Below are positions 1-9,847 of a stretch of 64,000 bases of DNA, in pieces. Source of the stretch: Alphaproteobacteria bacterium (GTDB lineage Bacteria; Pseudomonadota; Alphaproteobacteria; Micavibrionales; Micavibrionaceae); NCBI GenBank assembly GCA_009929775.1, contig RZZS01000003.1, positions 19,017-83,016 on the forward strand, written 5' to 3'. A program made the translations under genes and the position numbers. Numbering within the stretch: the first letter of the stretch is position 1; each line of letters opens with the position of its first letter. Below the pieces are notes generated by a model, which did no database searches, was not told the DNA's origin, and was given only the letters and a program-made list of their open reading frames with translations.

Positions 1-262
1 GCACGGTGGTTGATGCAAGCGCAGTGAGTGCCGTGAAAACGCGGATGTGCCCGACGCTGGCGATAAGCTTCGGAATTGCCAGCGAGCCCGCGAGGAAGCC
101 CGTGTAGTAAAGCGAGGTAATTGCGCCGAGGACGAGAACGTCGAAATGTTCGACATTGGCGCGCACGCCCAGCAAGGTGTTCTGAAGGCCGCTTCCGGCC
201 ATGATAAAGGCGAGGCCCGCGAAGAGGGGCCAGGCGGTCAGCAGTACTACGCGTCGTGTCAT
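1..262 (-). CDS. MFS transporter, N-terminal part (truncated by window start)
   Basis: Reverse strand from ATG at 262 reads MTRRVVLLTAWPLFAGLAFIMAGSGLQNTLLGVRANVEHFDVLVLGAITSLYYTGFLAGSLAIPKLIASVGHIRVFTALTAL..., typical MFS TM1-TM3. Open to the window edge, so absent from the ORF track. Confidence 0.75.
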   Translation of the reverse strand, partial: MTRRVVLLTAWPLFAGLAFIMAGSGLQNTLLGVRANVEHFDVLVLGAITSLYYTGFLAGSLAIPKLIASVGHIRVFTALTALASTTV

Positions 263-359
263 GTCGGTGGTCGGTCCTGCGCTGAAGGTCCGGCGGGAAG
301 TGGTGACCGTGTGATAGCAGATTTTCCTTAGCAAAGGAAAGGGAAACAGGGGCTCTGGC

Positions 360-1148
360 CTAGACGGCTTTGATACCGTGCCTTGCAAAAATTGCACGGG
401 CGCGTTCGACGTCCGTTTCGTCCGCTTGCCGTGTGTTCTGGAGCTTGTATTCCATGCCGAGCTCGTGCCATTTGTATTCGCCCATCTGGTGGAAGGGCAG
501 GATATCGATCCGCTCGATGTTCTTGTGGCGCGCGCAGATTTTCGCTACTTCCTCGATATTGTCCTCGCCGTCCGTGAGGTCCGGCACGAGCACGAAGCGT
601 ACCCAGACCGGCTTGCCGATATCGTCGAGTTTCTGCGCGAAGTCGAGCGTCGGCTGGAGCGCAACGCCGGTGACTTTTTTATACAGATCGGGCAGACCGC
701 TCTTGATGTCGAGCAAGACGAGGTCAACATAAGACAACAATTCCTCGTCCGCCGCCTTGTTCAAAAAGCCGCTCGTGTCGAGCGCCGTATGCATGCCGAG
801 CGCCTTGACGCCCCGGAACAGTGTCTTGACGAATTGCGGCTGGGCGAGCGGCTCGCCGCCGGAAATGGTTACGCCGCCCTTCGCACGCTCGATGAACCAG
901 CGGTAATCCTGAATGTCGTCCAGAATATCGCCCGCCGAGCGCAAAAACCCGTTCTTCATCTTCATGCAGTCCGGATTGTGGCAATACCAGCACGACAGCG
1001 GACAGCCGGTCAGAAACACGACATACCGAACACCAGGCCCGTCCACGGTCCCGGCCGTCTCGATGGAATGAATATAGCCGATGGTCTTCGCCTGGAAGCC
1101 ATCGGGGTCGATATCGGGTTTGTCGTCGGACTCGGTCACGTTACTCAT
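360..1148 (-). CDS. pflA: Pyruvate formate-lyase activating enzyme (radical SAM)
   Basis: GCPLSCWYCHNPD radical-SAM CxxxCxxC motif, TISGGEPLAQ; start set at MSNVTES; lies downstream of pflB. Confidence 0.93.
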   Translation of the reverse strand: MSNVTESDDKPDIDPDGFQAKTIGYIHSIETAGTVDGPGVRYVVFLTGCPLSCWYCHNPDCMKMKNGFLRSAGDILDDIQDYRWFIERAKGGVTISGGEPLAQPQFVKTLFRGVKALGMHTALDTSGFLNKAADEELLSYVDLVLLDIKSGLPDLYKKVTGVALQPTLDFAQKLDDIGKPVWVRFVLVPDLTDGEDNIEEVAKICARHKNIERIDILPFHQMGEYKWHELGMEYKLQNTRQADETDVERARAIFARHGIKAV

Positions 1149-1271
1149 CAAAGACCAATATAGTGTTTTATTTCGCCCGTTCGAACCGCAAAATGACGCG
1201 GAGCGCGATAGGGACACAATAATTTCTGGTCTCCCCAACGCGATGACGCCCACCCATCCGTGGACGACTGA

Positions 1272-1314
1272 TGGCCCTCCAGCCCCGCCGTGAACGCCGT
1301 GTTCGCCGTGGTTA
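1272..1314. repeat. Octamer-type repeat, copy in pflA-pflB spacer
   Basis: CCTCCAGCCCCGCCGTGAACGCCGTGTTCGCCGTGGTTAA resembles GCTCCAGCCTCGCTGTGAACGTCGTTGTTCGTCGTGGTTAA at 1566-1606. Confidence 0.7.
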
Positions 1315-1368
1315 AGATAATCAGAACCGGGTAGCCGAAGCCATTTCGCTTTCGACCACCAGGCCCCA

Positions 1369-1423
1369 CAAAGTCCCCCTTCCTGTCATCCTGAAGGAGC
1401 GAAGCGACTGAAGGATCTTTATA
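1369..1423 (+). repeat. 55-bp dispersed repeat (CATCCTGAAGGAGCGAAGCGA family), copy 1
   Basis: Matches the reverse complement of 8333-8387 at 53 of 55 positions. Confidence 0.92.
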
Positions 1424-1565
1424 AAACGGACAGGGCAAAGATTCCTCGCATTCGCTCGGAATGACAATTTTCTGGGAAAATTCGCTCCGGTGCCATTCAT
1501 ATTTTTTCAACACAGAGACCACAGAGGGCACGGCGTTTCTTTTTTCTTCCGGGCAAGTGACGGGC

Positions 1566-1606
1566 GCTCCAGCCTCGCTGTGAACGTCGTTGTTCGTCGT
1601 GGTTAA
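1566..1606. repeat. Octamer-type repeat, second copy in pflA-pflB spacer
   Basis: Direct-repeat partner of 1272-1314; a related ACACAGAGACCACAGAGGGCACGG tract lies at about 1511-1534. Confidence 0.7.
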
Positions 1607-1641
1607 AAAACACCCGCCGGAGGGTCTCTCTCCGGCGGGTG
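1605..1641 (-). terminator. Rho-independent terminator for pflB
   Basis: 12-bp perfect stem CACCCGCCGGAG/CTCCGGCGGGTG followed by TTTTTT on the minus strand, 37 nt past the pflB stop. Confidence 0.8.
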
Positions 1642-1677
1642 CTTGCCTGTCTGGATTTAGTCTTTTAGTTACGCGTC

Positions 1678-4008
1678 TTACATTCTGCCGTGGAAAGTCC
1701 GGTTGATGACGTCCATCTGCTGCTCTTTCGTCAGTTTGATGAAGTTCACGGCATAACCGGAAACCCGGATCGTGAGCTGCGGGTAGTTTTCCGGGTGCTC
1801 CATGGCGTCCAGAAGCATTTCCCGGTCCAGCACGTTCACGTTGATGTGGTGACCGCCCGGCGTGTGCTGGTTCGGGCCGAAATAGCCGTCCAGCATGCCC
1901 GCGAGGTTTGTCGATCGCTCGTCTTCCGTGCGGCCAAGAGCCTTCGGTACGACAGAGAACGTGTAGGAAATGCCGTCCTGACTGTGCTTGTAGTCAAGGC
2001 CGGCAACCGACATCATCGAGGCCATCGCGCCCTTTTCGTCGCGACCGTGCATCGGGTTCGCGCCCGGTGCGAAGGGCTCGCCCTTCTTGCGACCGTCCGG
2101 CGTCGAGCCCGTTTTCTTGCCGTACACCACGTTCGAGGTGATGGTCAGGATCGACTGGGTCGGCGTTGCACCCCGGTAGCATGGGTACTGGCGGATCTTG
2201 TCCATGAAGTGCTCGACCAGCCAGCGCGCGATGGAGTCGACGCGCTCGTCGTTGTTACCGTAGCGCGGCGGCTGTCCTTCGATTTCGAAGTCGGTGGCAA
2301 GACCGGTCTCGTCACGGATGACCCTGACCTTCGCGTATTTGATGGCGGAGAGTGCGTCAGACACGACTGACAGACCGGCCATGCCGCACGCCATGGTGCG
2401 GAAGATGTCACGGTCGTGGAAGGCAAACATCATGCGCTCATAGGCATACTTGTCGTGCATGTAGTGAATGACGTTGAGCGTGTTCACATATGTCTTAGCC
2501 AACCAGTCCATCATGGGCTCGAACTTGCGCATCACCTCGTCGTAATCGAGATATTCGCTCGTGATTGGCTCGGCTGCTGGCCCGATCTGCTCGCCGCTCA
2601 TTTCGTCGCGGCCGCCGTTGATGGCGTACAGGAGCGTCTTGGCCATATTTACCCGGGCGCCGAAGAACTGCATCTGCTTGCCGATCCGCATGGCGGACAC
2701 GCAGCAGGCAATGCCGTAATCGTCACCCCAGTAGCCGCGCATCAGATCGTCGTTCTCGTACTGGATCGAGGACGTGTCGATGGAGACCTTCGCGCAGAAC
2801 TTCTTGAAGTTCTCAGGCAGCTTTTGCGACCAGAGCACCGTAATATTCGGCTCCGGCGCGGGGCCGAGGTTGTAGAGCGTCTGCATGAAGCGGTAGCTCG
2901 ACTTCGTGACCATCGGGCGGCCATCGAGCGTCATACCGCCGATGCACTCGGTCACCCACGTGGGGTCGCCTGAGAACAGCGCGTCATATTCCGGCGTGCG
3001 CAGGAAGCGGACGATCCGAAGCTTGATCACGAAGTGGTCGATGAAAGCCTGGATTTGCTCTTCCGTGTACTTTCCTGCCTTGAGGTCGCGCTCGGCGAAC
3101 ACGTCGAAGAAAGTCGAGACGCGGCCCAGCGACATTGCGGCGCCGTTCTGTTCCTTCACCGCACCGAGATACGCAAAGTACGTCCACTGGATTGCTTCCT
3201 TGACGTCGCTCGCCGGACCAGAGATGTCATAGCCATAGAAAGAGGCCATCGTCTTGAGGTCTTTGAGGGCGGCGATCTGGTCGCTTATTTCCTCACGGGC
3301 GCGGATGACGTCTTCGGTCATCGGCACGTTGTCGTAGGTGGCCTGTTGCGCCAGTTTGTCTTCGATCAGGCGATCGACGCCATAGAGCGCCACGCGGCGA
3401 TAGTCGCCAATGATCCGTCCCCTCCCATAGGCATCGGGAAGGCCCGTGACGATTCCCGACTTGCGCGCGGCGCGCATCGCGGGGGTGTAGGCATCAAAAA
3501 CGCCCTGATTGTGGGACTTACGGTATTTCGTGTAGATCTCGTCGACCTTCGGGCTCATCTTGAAGCCGTAGGCTTCCAGACCCGAATCGACCATCCGCAC
3601 GCCACCCGCGGGCATGATGGCCCGCTTCAGCGGTGCGTCCGTTTGCAGGCCGACGATTTCCTCGAGTTGAGAGTTGATGTAGCCCGCCTTATGCGAGGTG
3701 GCGGAGGCGATCACTTCCGTATCGGCATCGAGCACGCCGCCGCGCTCGCGTTCTTTCTTCAGCAGTTCGCTGAGCTCCAGCCAGAGCTTCTTCGTGTTTT
3801 CGGCCGGACCGGCGAGGAATTTCGAGTCGCCTTCATACGGCGTGTAGTTCAGCACGATGAAGTCGCGGACGTCGACGTCCTTTTGCCAGACGCCGGGGGC
3901 AAAGCCGCGCCAGCATTTTTCGCGCTTGTTGTCCTTGCCCCATAGATTCTGTTGTTCGGTGCTAATACCCGGTGCAGCTTCTCCCGGTTTGCTCATGAGA
4001 CCCTCCAA
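1678..4008 (-). CDS. pflB: Formate C-acetyltransferase (pyruvate formate-lyase)
   Basis: Adjacent cysteines in [27 protein letters not shown]-terminal glycyl-radical motif [17 protein letters not shown]. Confidence 0.96.
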   Translation of the reverse strand: MEGLMSKPGEAAPGISTEQQNLWGKDNKREKCWRGFAPGVWQKDVDVRDFIVLNYTPYEGDSKFLAGPAENTKKLWLELSELLKKERERGGVLDADTEVIASATSHKAGYINSQLEEIVGLQTDAPLKRAIMPAGGVRMVDSGLEAYGFKMSPKVDEIYTKYRKSHNQGVFDAYTPAMRAARKSGIVTGLPDAYGRGRIIGDYRRVALYGVDRLIEDKLAQQATYDNVPMTEDVIRAREEISDQIAALKDLKTMASFYGYDISGPASDVKEAIQWTYFAYLGAVKEQNGAAMSLGRVSTFFDVFAERDLKAGKYTEEQIQAFIDHFVIKLRIVRFLRTPEYDALFSGDPTWVTECIGGMTLDGRPMVTKSSYRFMQTLYNLGPAPEPNITVLWSQKLPENFKKFCAKVSIDTSSIQYENDDLMRGYWGDDYGIACCVSAMRIGKQMQFFGARVNMAKTLLYAINGGRDEMSGEQIGPAAEPITSEYLDYDEVMRKFEPMMDWLAKTYVNTLNVIHYMHDKYAYERMMFAFHDRDIFRTMACGMAGLSVVSDALSAIKYAKVRVIRDETGLATDFEIEGQPPRYGNNDERVDSIARWLVEHFMDKIRQYPCYRGATPTQSILTITSNVVYGKKTGSTPDGRKKGEPFAPGANPMHGRDEKGAMASMMSVAGLDYKHSQDGISYTFSVVPKALGRTEDERSTNLAGMLDGYFGPNQHTPGGHHINVNVLDREMLLDAMEHPENYPQLTIRVSGYAVNFIKLTKEQQMDVINRTFHGRM

Positions 4009-4368
4009 TAGTCTTCAGTTTCCAGATCGGCACTTATAATTGTACTATATCAGGACTAATTTAGTACGCGTCGAATCGTCGCAGGCGTCCCGATCAGCAC
4101 TCGTCGCGTCACTTATATAACTATTCAAAGGGGATTTCACAGTTTTTGCCCTGCTTTTCCTGCGGCAAAGGGGCACAGTGCGGCGGGGAAAACGTCCCTT
4201 TCGTCCGTTGCAAGTGGTTCGGAGGATGGGCGGCCCTGTCGGGGGCCAGCAGGACGTCCCTGCCGGCAGGAAGATTAGGTCCTGGGGGATATCGGGATTG
4301 CATATTTCGCGAGGAGTTCTAATCTCATCCTCCTTGGCAAAGGCAAGATAAAGGAAGGGAGTTTTTCA

Positions 4369-5799
4369 ATGGCGGGCAAAGCGTATTTCCTCTCGGCCCT
4401 GTTCGTTCTTTCCGTCTTCGTATCGTTGGCGGGAGCGAGCGCTCAAGCGGAAAAGGCTGTTCCCGGCTCCCGCGAACAAATTACGCTCTCATTCTCGCCG
4501 CTGGTGAAAAAAGTCGCTCCGGCGGTCGTGAGCATTTCCTCTACCCGCGTGGTCACGCAAAATTATCGCCACCCTTTTATGGACGATCCGTTCTTCGCGC
4601 CGTTCTTCGGCGGGGATTTCTTCGGGCGCGGCGGGCTCTCGCGCCAGCGGGTGGAGGCGGCGCTCGGCTCCGGCGTCATTGTGCAGTCTGACGGGCTGGT
4701 GGTGACCAACGCCCACGTAATCAAGGGCGCGGATGAAGTGAAAGTCGTGCTGGCGGACGGGCGCGAGTTCGACAGCGAAGTCGTGGTCGTCGACGAACCG
4801 TCCGACCTCGCGCTCTTGCGCATGGACGCGAAAGGCCAGAAGTTTGCCTACGTCCCGATCAAGCCCAGTGAAAACCTTGAGGTCGGCGACCTCGTTCTCG
4901 CGATCGGCAATCCTTTCGGAGTCGGGCAGACGGTGACAAGCGGCATCGTCTCGGCGCTGGCCAGACCGAACCTGAACATCAATGACTATAATTTCTTCAT
5001 CCAGACCGACGCGGCGATAAATCCCGGCAACTCGGGCGGGCCGCTCGTATCGATGGACGGATCTATCGTCGGTATCAACACGGCGATCTACTCCCGATCG
5101 GGCGGTTCGCTTGGTATCGGGTTTGCGATTCCTTCCGAAATGGTGGCTACTGTCCTTGCGGCGGAAAAAGCCGGTCTGACCGGTGAGCGCGGCATTGCCC
5201 GCGCCTGGCTCGGCATTGTCGCTCAGCAGATTACCCCGGACCTTGCGGAAACGCTTGATCTTGCCACGCCCCAGGGCGTCCTGATTGCCGATTTGCAAGA
5301 GGGCAGTCCGCTGCAAGGCGCCGGTCTGAAGCCGGGCGACGTTATCATCGAGATCGGCGGGCGCGAGGTGCGCGACCCCGCCGAGATGAAGTTCCGCTGG
5401 GCGCAGGTGCCGATCGGGAAGACGACGGCGATGACGTTTCTCCGGAATGGGGAGCGCAAGACCGCCCATGTCAAGGCCAGCCTGCCCCCCGACGAGCCGC
5501 CGCGTAACGAGACGACTCTGAGCGGTCGCCACCCGCTTCAGGGCGCGACAATCGCGAACGTCAACCCGGCGGTAGCGTTCGAACTGGGTCTGCGGGAGGA
5601 AAGTGGAGTCGTTGTAACAAAAGTCGACCCGCGTTCCCCGGCGGTGCGCCTGGTCCAGCGGGGTGACGTAATTGTCGAGATCAATGATCTGTCGGTAAAA
5701 AACGTCAAGGACGCTGCGCGTATTCTCGACCGCGGCGGCTACTCCATCGACCTGGTCCTTAGTCGCGGCGGACAGGTTCGGCGGGTGATGTTGCGGTAG
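4369..5799 (+). CDS. Do/DegP-family periplasmic serine protease with two PDZ domains
   Basis: Signal peptide; VVTNAHV, DLALLR, NPGNSGGPL triad motifs; two C-terminal PDZ-like regions. Confidence 0.93.
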   Translation: MAGKAYFLSALFVLSVFVSLAGASAQAEKAVPGSREQITLSFSPLVKKVAPAVVSISSTRVVTQNYRHPFMDDPFFAPFFGGDFFGRGGLSRQRVEAALGSGVIVQSDGLVVTNAHVIKGADEVKVVLADGREFDSEVVVVDEPSDLALLRMDAKGQKFAYVPIKPSENLEVGDLVLAIGNPFGVGQTVTSGIVSALARPNLNINDYNFFIQTDAAINPGNSGGPLVSMDGSIVGINTAIYSRSGGSLGIGFAIPSEMVATVLAAEKAGLTGERGIARAWLGIVAQQITPDLAETLDLATPQGVLIADLQEGSPLQGAGLKPGDVIIEIGGREVRDPAEMKFRWAQVPIGKTTAMTFLRNGERKTAHVKASLPPDEPPRNETTLSGRHPLQGATIANVNPAVAFELGLREESGVVVTKVDPRSPAVRLVQRGDVIVEINDLSVKNVKDAARILDRGGYSIDLVLSRGGQVRRVMLR

Positions 5800-5861
5800 G
5801 GTGCTTTTTGCCGGGCGCCTTTCGATTGACAATCTATGCGGCACCATATATTCCATAACGA

Positions 5862-6833
5862 ATGGAAAGGCCAGTTTCGTTGTTCGTCCTGCTGACACGT
5901 CCGACTTTGCTCGGACTTGGAATTGGGCTGTCTCTGCTCAATTTCACTCCGGCGTTGCAGTGGCTCGCCGAACCTTCGGGGGAAGACTGCGATCGCTTTG
6001 ACCTCTTGATCCAGAAGCAGGAACATGCGGCGTTGAAAAGCGACATCGGTGACCTCGACCTTTCCGGGAAAATTTTTCGCTACGCAGCGAAAAAGCGACA
6101 GAAAATTTGCCGGGCAACGGTAGATAATGGCACGGACGCAGAATACCACCCGGTAAGCGACGTCTTCCATGTTCGCACGCCGAATCCGGGCGGCTGGGAG
6201 GAGAAGTCACGTGGTTACAGGCAGAGAAACCTGACAACCCATGCGCACGAACTGCTTCACTCCTTTCAAAGGAACAGTTCCGCAGTTTCCCTATCCACGC
6301 TCGGGCGGCGGTATGACGTTTATTCCAATGTTCTTGCCGTTCTATACACAGAGGCGGCAGCTTACGCCTATCAGACGCTGGCAACGCACGAGTACTATCT
6401 GGAACATCCGGAGCAGGTCGGCGACATCCGGTTTTCGCACGCAGGAGACCTCCTTGCCGTATTCAGGGAGGCTCTATCAGGGCTCGACCGGAATCATCCC
6501 GGGATGTCTGGAAACGAGAAAAAGAATCTCGCTGCTCGCGCTGTTTTCGAAGACTACCTGACAGCAGACACCGGGCCGGTTCTTCTTGCAAGGATGCATT
6601 ACCTCAAGCCATTCATCGAGGACCAAGCATCTTCCCTTCCCCGGCTGGATCGGTTGTTTGCGGGAAGAAGACTGGGTCTTGAGGACATCAAGTCCCTGAC
6701 GCACTTTCCGGACGGGTTTCAGCTCTACGACTATGACCGTCTGCCATTGCCGGGGGAACTCAACAGCGGAATTCTTTTGCCGGGCGCGGAGAAACTGACG
6801 GACAATCCTCTGGAATCTCTGGTTTTGAAGTGA
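5862..6833 (+). CDS. Putative exported/membrane-anchored zinc metallopeptidase (DUF6782-like)
   Basis: N-terminal hydrophobic segment; HELLH zincin motif in TTHAHELLHSFQ; otherwise unrecognised. Confidence 0.6.
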   Translation: MERPVSLFVLLTRPTLLGLGIGLSLLNFTPALQWLAEPSGEDCDRFDLLIQKQEHAALKSDIGDLDLSGKIFRYAAKKRQKICRATVDNGTDAEYHPVSDVFHVRTPNPGGWEEKSRGYRQRNLTTHAHELLHSFQRNSSAVSLSTLGRRYDVYSNVLAVLYTEAAAYAYQTLATHEYYLEHPEQVGDIRFSHAGDLLAVFREALSGLDRNHPGMSGNEKKNLAARAVFEDYLTADTGPVLLARMHYLKPFIEDQASSLPRLDRLFAGRRLGLEDIKSLTHFPDGFQLYDYDRLPLPGELNSGILLPGAEKLTDNPLESLVLK

Positions 6834-6950
6834 ACGTGAATTCCGCAAGGTTAATTCTGCAGGCGTACCGTTCTCCGTGGCTGGCGCGCACGTCCGGATG
6901 AATGGTGCTGAGCTCTTGTTTTTGTTCCCGAAAAGTTCTAGTTTGCTTCC

Positions 6951-8258
6951 ATGAGCAATTTGTTTGAGGCCGAGACAAAGGAAGACGCCGCGCCACGCCC
7001 GTTGCCGGACCGGCTGCGGCCGAAGGCGCTGGAGGATATCGTCGGGCAGGACCATCTCGTCGGTTCGGGCGGGCCGGTGCGCAAGATGGCCGATTCCCGC
7101 CGGGTGTCCTCGATGATCCTCTGGGGCCCGCCCGGCACCGGCAAGACGACGCTGGCCCGGATTTTGAGCGCGCACACCGACCTTCACTTCGAGCAGATAT
7201 CGGCGATTTTCTCCGGCGTGGCTGATCTGAAAAAAGTTTTCGAATCCGCCCGGCTGCGCCGCCGGAACGGGCAGGGAACCCTTCTTTTTGTGGACGAAAT
7301 CCATCGTTTCAACAAATCCCAGCAGGACGCCTTTCTCCCTGTGGTCGAGGATGGCACGATTACCCTGATCGGCGCGACGACTGAAAACCCCTCGTTCGAG
7401 CTGAACGCCGCGCTTCTCTCGCGCTGCTCTGTTTTTGTTCTGAAGCGTCTGGACGACGGGGCGCTCGAAACGCTGCTTGCGCGCGCGGAAAGCGACGCGG
7501 GCCGCGATCTGCCGCTTGAGGACGCGGCGCGGGAGATGCTGAAAGCGATGGCCGACGGCGACGGGCGCTATGCACTCTCGCTGGCCGCGCAAGTGTTCGA
7601 GGCAAGCGAAAATTCGCCGAACGAACTATTGAACGCGGACGCGCTCGCCTCGCTCGTCCAGCGCCGCGCCCCGCTCTACGACAAGGCGGACGAGGGGCAT
7701 TACAACCTGATTTCCGCCCTGCACAAGAGCGTGCGCGGCTCGGACCCGGACGCGGCGCTTTACTGGTTCGCGCGCATGCTGGCGGGCGGCGAGGACCCGC
7801 GCTTTCTCGCAAGACGTATGACGCGCATGGCGGTGGAGGACATCGGCCTCGCCGACCCGCAGGCGCTGCCGCAATGCATCGCGGCCTGGGAGGCGTTCGA
7901 GCGCATGGGCAGTCCGGAGGGTGATCTGGCGCTCGCGCAGGCGCTCGTCTATCTCGCGAGCGCGCCGAAATCGAACGCGGTCTACAAGGCCGAAAAGGCG
8001 GCTAAGCGCGCGGCAAGGGAAACCGGCTCCCTGATGCCGCCGATGCACATCCTGAACGCCCCGACGAAGATGATGAAAGAGATCGGCTATTCCGAAGGCT
8101 ACAAGTACGACCACGACATGCCGGACGCCTTCTCTGGACAGAATTATTTTCCCCATGAAATGGGGCGAAAGATCCTCTACGAGCCGGTCGAACGCGGCTT
8201 CGAGCGCGAAATCAGGAAGCGTCTCGATTACTGGGCGAAGCTTCGGCGGGAGCGGTAG
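6951..8258 (+). CDS. rarA: Replication-associated recombination protein A (AAA+ ATPase)
   Basis: RPKALEDIVGQDHLVG, WGPPGTGKTTLARIL Walker A, LFVDEIHRFNKSQQDAFLPVVE, IGATTENPSFELNAALLSR. Confidence 0.95.
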   Translation: MSNLFEAETKEDAAPRPLPDRLRPKALEDIVGQDHLVGSGGPVRKMADSRRVSSMILWGPPGTGKTTLARILSAHTDLHFEQISAIFSGVADLKKVFESARLRRRNGQGTLLFVDEIHRFNKSQQDAFLPVVEDGTITLIGATTENPSFELNAALLSRCSVFVLKRLDDGALETLLARAESDAGRDLPLEDAAREMLKAMADGDGRYALSLAAQVFEASENSPNELLNADALASLVQRRAPLYDKADEGHYNLISALHKSVRGSDPDAALYWFARMLAGGEDPRFLARRMTRMAVEDIGLADPQALPQCIAAWEAFERMGSPEGDLALAQALVYLASAPKSNAVYKAEKAAKRAARETGSLMPPMHILNAPTKMMKEIGYSEGYKYDHDMPDAFSGQNYFPHEMGRKILYEPVERGFEREIRKRLDYWAKLRRER

Positions 8259-8332
8259 GGGCCGATCCGGCCGGTTGTATCCGCCGCTCCATCCGGGCGA
8301 GATAAAGGCCCGCGCCGACAATGATTGCCGCT

Positions 8333-8387
8333 TATATAGATCCTTCGGTCGCTTCGCTCCTTCAGGATGACAGGAAGGGGGACTTTG
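8333..8387 (-). repeat. 55-bp dispersed repeat, copy 2 (inverted)
   Basis: Reverse complement matches 1369-1423 at 53 of 55 positions. Confidence 0.92.
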
Positions 8388-8474
8388 CGGTGGAAAAAAT
8401 ATGAAAGGTTTCGGGGGCGAACCCCGCTTGCATCATGTGCCGGACAGTGGCATGAAGAGAGCGGGAGTAACAGC

Positions 8475-8852
8475 ATGTACGCATTTTTGTCAATCGCGGC
8501 AGGCGGCGCTCTGGGAGCGGTCATGCGGCACGGCGTCAATGTCGGGATGGGGCGGTGGCTCGGTACGGAGTTTCCGTGGGGGACCTTGACTGTCAACATC
8601 CTCGGGTCGTTCGTCATGGGCGTGCTGATTGCCCTGTTTGCCCATTTCTTCGAGGTACCGCAAACGGTCAAATATTTCCTCGTGACGGGGCTTCTCGGCG
8701 CGTTTACGACGTTTTCGACCTTTTCGCTCGACGTTTCGGTGCTGTTTGAAGGCGGGCGTTATTTCGAAACGGCGGCCTATATCGGCGCGTCGGTCCTGCT
8801 GGCCATCGCGGCCCTGTTCCTCGGGGCGTTCGTTGTGCGGGTCTTCGCATGA
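8475..8852 (+). CDS. crcB: CrcB/Fluc fluoride channel
   Basis: GGALGAVMRHGVN, GTLTVNILGSFVMGVL, GLLGAFTTFSTFSLD; start reset to MYAFLS. Confidence 0.93.
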   Translation: MYAFLSIAAGGALGAVMRHGVNVGMGRWLGTEFPWGTLTVNILGSFVMGVLIALFAHFFEVPQTVKYFLVTGLLGAFTTFSTFSLDVSVLFEGGRYFETAAYIGASVLLAIAALFLGAFVVRVFA

Positions 8853-9832
8853 GCGAGGTGCGGCACATGAGCGTCGCCCCGGACGACGACGGCCAGCGCC
8901 TCGACCGCTGGTTCAAAAAGCACCTGCCGCAGGTACCCTATGCGCTGATGCAAAAGATCGTCCGCAAGGGACAGGTCCGGGTCGACGGCAAGCGGGCCGA
9001 GCCCGCGACGCGTCTTTCGGCGGGGCAGGATATCCGCATTCCCCCGCTTTCCGCCGGGCGCAAGGAGGACGAGTGGTTCCGACCGATGGCGGGTGACGCC
9101 GACTATATCCGGTCGCTCGTGATCTATGACGACGGCGAAATACTGGCGATCAACAAGCCCCACGGGCTTGCCTCGCAGGGGGGCATGAAGATCGCCAGGC
9201 ATGTGGACGCGTTGCTTGTTCATCTCGAAGACGGGGAAGGCCGCCGCCCGAAGCTTATCCACCGGCTCGACCGCGATACGTCGGGGGTTCTGCTGATGGC
9301 GCGCAGCCGCGAAATGGCCGGGAAGCTCGGCAAGCTGTTCACGGGCCGGGACGTGCGCAAGATATATTACGCGTTGACCCTTCCCGCGCCCGAGCATGAC
9401 GGAGGCCGCATCGAGATGCCGCTTGCGAAGGGAAGCGGTGCGGACAAGGACATGATTCTCGTGAATGCCGACGAAGGCAAGTTCGCCGCTACCGAGTTCG
9501 CTGTGCTCGAGCGTGCCGGAAAGACGGCGGCGAGCGTCGCCTTCTGGCCGCGTACGGGCCGCACGCATCAGATCCGGGTCCACGCAGCCGCCGCCGGTTT
9601 TCCGATCCTTGGCGACGAGAAATACGGGCCGCAAGCGGAAGAGGACAAGCCCGCCGGTTTCGATCATGCTCCCCGCCTGCACTTGCACGCCGGACGTCTC
9701 GTGCTGCCCTTTCCGGGACGCAAGGAGATGCTCGACCTGTCCGCGCCCCTGCCGGACGATCTGCGGCGAGGCTGGACAGCGCTTGGTTTTTCTGTGACTC
9801 TTGAACCCGATCCTTTTCCGACCGTTGAATAA
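8849..9832 (+). CDS. RluA/RluC-family 23S rRNA pseudouridine synthase with S4 domain
   Basis: N-terminal S4 domain; KPHGLASQGG; HRLDRDTSGVLLMAR catalytic motif; GRTHQIRVH. Confidence 0.94.
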   Translation: MSEVRHMSVAPDDDGQRLDRWFKKHLPQVPYALMQKIVRKGQVRVDGKRAEPATRLSAGQDIRIPPLSAGRKEDEWFRPMAGDADYIRSLVIYDDGEILAINKPHGLASQGGMKIARHVDALLVHLEDGEGRRPKLIHRLDRDTSGVLLMARSREMAGKLGKLFTGRDVRKIYYALTLPAPEHDGGRIEMPLAKGSGADKDMILVNADEGKFAATEFAVLERAGKTAASVAFWPRTGRTHQIRVHAAAAGFPILGDEKYGPQAEEDKPAGFDHAPRLHLHAGRLVLPFPGRKEMLDLSAPLPDDLRRGWTALGFSVTLEPDPFPTVE

Positions 9833-9847
9833 ACGAAAGGCGGGCAC

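Noticed and set aside
47-331. 94-aa plus-strand ORF at window start
   Set aside because: Opposite a convincing partial MFS transporter on the minus strand.
378-1163. 261-aa plus-strand ORF opposite pflA
   Set aside because: Antisense shadow of a confidently assigned radical-SAM gene; low-complexity H/R/V-rich translation with no motifs.
1148-1531. 127-aa minus-strand ORF in the pflA-pflB spacer
   Set aside because: Reads through at least two interspersed repeats; no family resemblance.
3034-3945. 303-aa plus-strand ORF opposite pflB
   Set aside because: Antisense shadow of pflB caused by GC-rich codon bias.
4489-5898. 469-aa minus-strand ORF opposite the Do protease
   Set aside because: Antisense artefact; the plus-strand protein has clear catalytic motifs.
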